The position numbers and the translations under genes were made by a program. DNA of 64,000 bases from contig JAEMWC010000074.1 in assembly GCA_016490735.1 (NCBI GenBank), forward strand, positions 449,501-513,500, read 5' to 3'. The first letter of the stretch is position 1; every line of letters starts with the position of its first letter. Shown here piece by piece: positions 62,741 through 64,000 of this stretch. This DNA comes from Pachyseris speciosa. Taxonomy: Eukaryota > Cnidaria > Anthozoa > Scleractinia > Pachyseridae. The notes below the pieces were generated by a model. That model made no database searches and was not told the origin of the DNA. It was given only the letters and a program-made list of their open reading frames with translations.

Positions 62741-63320
62741 GTTGCCAGCTGTGTATGGGTCATGCTGTTGATCAGAATCTGCTTTCTTTGGTTCAACAAG
62801 ATATGAACGAGCTCATTAAGAAGTACGAGAAAACTGCAAACCTTCTTCACCAGCAAGAACAGCAAATGAAAGAAAGTAAAGAAGTATTGGAAAAGTTGAT
62901 GTCCGTGGAGAAAACCCTTAGAGAGGAGTTAGTGATCCGAGTTCAAGAAGTAGAGGAAGGTCTTGCACACACAGATGAGAGAGTTCAAGGAGTAGAGGAA
63001 GGTCTTGCGCAGACAGATGAGAGAGTTCAAGGAGTAGAGGAAGGTCTGGCACACACAGATGAGAGAGTTCAAGGAGCAGAGGAAGGTCTTGCACACACAG
63101 ATGAGAGAGTTCAAGGAGTAGAGGAAGGTCTGGCACAGGCAGATGAGAGAGTTCAAGGAGTAGAGGAAGGTCTTGCACACAGGTGAGAGAGTTCAAGGAG
63201 TAGAGGAAGGTCTGGCACAGACAGATGAGAGAGTTCAAGGAATGGAGGAAGGTCTTGCACAGACAGATGAGAGAGTGAAGCAACTGGAGGAGGCCCAGAG
63301 GTTGAAAGGTGATGGACCAG
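62741..63320 (+). CDS. Coiled-coil exon of the second NLR-type gene (14-residue repeats)
   Basis: Acceptor catcttgtag at 62731-62740; phase-1 entry joins the HEPN exon and reads CQLCMGHAVDQNLLSLVQQD. A heptad-rich helix (LIKKYEKTANLLHQQEQQMK) follows, then eight copies of a 14-residue unit (VQGVEEGLAQTDER) encoded by a 42-bp minisatellite from about 62941. Fourteen residues are exactly two heptads, so the array extends a coiled coil, a typical oligomerisation spacer between effector and NACHT. In copy 6 a 2-bp loss (gcacacag for gcacacacag) shifts the frame at about 63181, and the first frame stops at 63184-63186. The later copies continue in the next frame to a donor (ccag|gttagt) at 63321, again phase 1. 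The phase-1 exit matches the phase-1 start of a NACHT exon like that at 2273. Confidence 0.72.
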
Positions 63321-64000
63321 GTTAGTTTGGTTACTTGGTATGCGGATGAATTGTTATTGTTGTATGTCTGTATTAGCAGTGTTCGGATTGGAGCATGTGG
63401 CAAAAATGAGGCAGCCTATTAATCAATATTCATTGTTAGCTTAGTTATACTGATGAGCTATCTTTGAACAAAAAACATACAAAACCTTTCCTTCTAATTA
63501 CTCGGGCTAGGAATGCCACCCAAGTCTAAAAATGAGCTCCATTTTTCTTTTTCTACTTTGTCAACGTGATTCATCTGCAAAGCTCACTAAAGTGTTTTTG
63601 CGCAAGTGCTAACGAAAAATAGTCATTATGGAATAAGTACACTATTTTTACCTAATTAGCTATGCTCAATGACTGTGGCCAAGTGGTCATTGTCACCACT
63701 TGTGATGCAGATGTTCTGGGTTTGACTCTTTCTATCAGCACTTTTTTTTTTTTGCGTTTCTCTTTGTTTTCTTTTTTTTTATATATATATTTTTTGACAA
63801 GTTTTATAATTGTTGTTATCAATGGTATTTTGCAAGGGATATATGTTGATAGGGGTCTATAGATATACACTGCAAAGAAATAGACACTAACAGAAGCACA
63901 ATGTGTCCGATGTTAGAAGGACAGACTTCCCTCTTTTCTTTTGTTTAGCACTAAATTAGGTATTTTTGCAGCCCCGATTTTAGGCTAATTGCAAACCTTT
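63321..64000 (+). other. Start of the next intron
   Basis: AT-rich sequence with T runs and a short TA tract (63745-63792). No exon is recognised before the window ends. Confidence 0.5.

Noticed and set aside
62918..63403. 161-codon minus-strand frame of Leu/Cys-rich repeats
   Set aside because: Antisense shadow of the 42-bp coiled-coil minisatellite.

Overview
The window is animal DNA, most likely from a cnidarian and plausibly a stony coral. It has split genes with GT-AG introns, NACHT-LRR immune receptor coding of the large coral type, a HEPN domain exon of the DZIP3-like kind found in those receptors, a Flattop (ciliary) gene fragment, and dense nested transposons with many satellites. 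There is no bacterial gene organisation. Host coding sequence occupies only a few kilobases; repeats dominate.

Layout. 1-955: 19-bp satellite. 2273-4956: the large NACHT-LRR exon of a plus-strand NLR gene, with a candidate 26-codon last exon at 9953-10030; the ~5 kb intron between them holds small MITE-like repeats. 10031-18278: mostly featureless, with two hairpin repeats and a Flattop-like coding fragment near 15.5 kb. 18288-42490: what I read as one giant 24.2 kb DNA transposon with 9-bp target site duplications (18279-18287 and 42492-42500), matching inverted ends, and subterminal arms filled by inverted minisatellites of a 10-bp unit (9.6 kb on the left, 4.7 kb on the right). Its interior carries a decayed Ty3/Gypsy element. 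That element is interrupted by a head-to-head pair of Penelope-like elements with hammerhead-like motifs and a 13-bp duplication. A 1 kb foldback element follows. 44547-46731: a 507-bp tandem duplication, one copy of which holds a 1.17 kb TTAA-type transposon.

50258-63320: 5' part of a second NLR-type gene on the same strand: a HEPN exon, then a coiled-coil exon built of 14-residue repeats, with matching phase-1 junctions. The ~11.9 kb intron between them contains a nested stack: a Mutator-like transposon (TIRs near 51834-51853/56342-56560 and 62350-62653; minus-strand transposase plus DEDD exonuclease, several frameshifts), whose left end is split by a 4.5 kb element with GATC-rich arms, which itself contains a second, inverted copy of the TTAA element.

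The first NLR locus shows the 3' end and the second the 5' end of what looks like the same architecture (HEPN, coiled coil, NACHT, LRR), so the window probably spans two neighbouring head-to-tail members of an NLR family separated by transposon-rich DNA. All splice junctions and element boundaries are read by eye; no alignment or database search was run.
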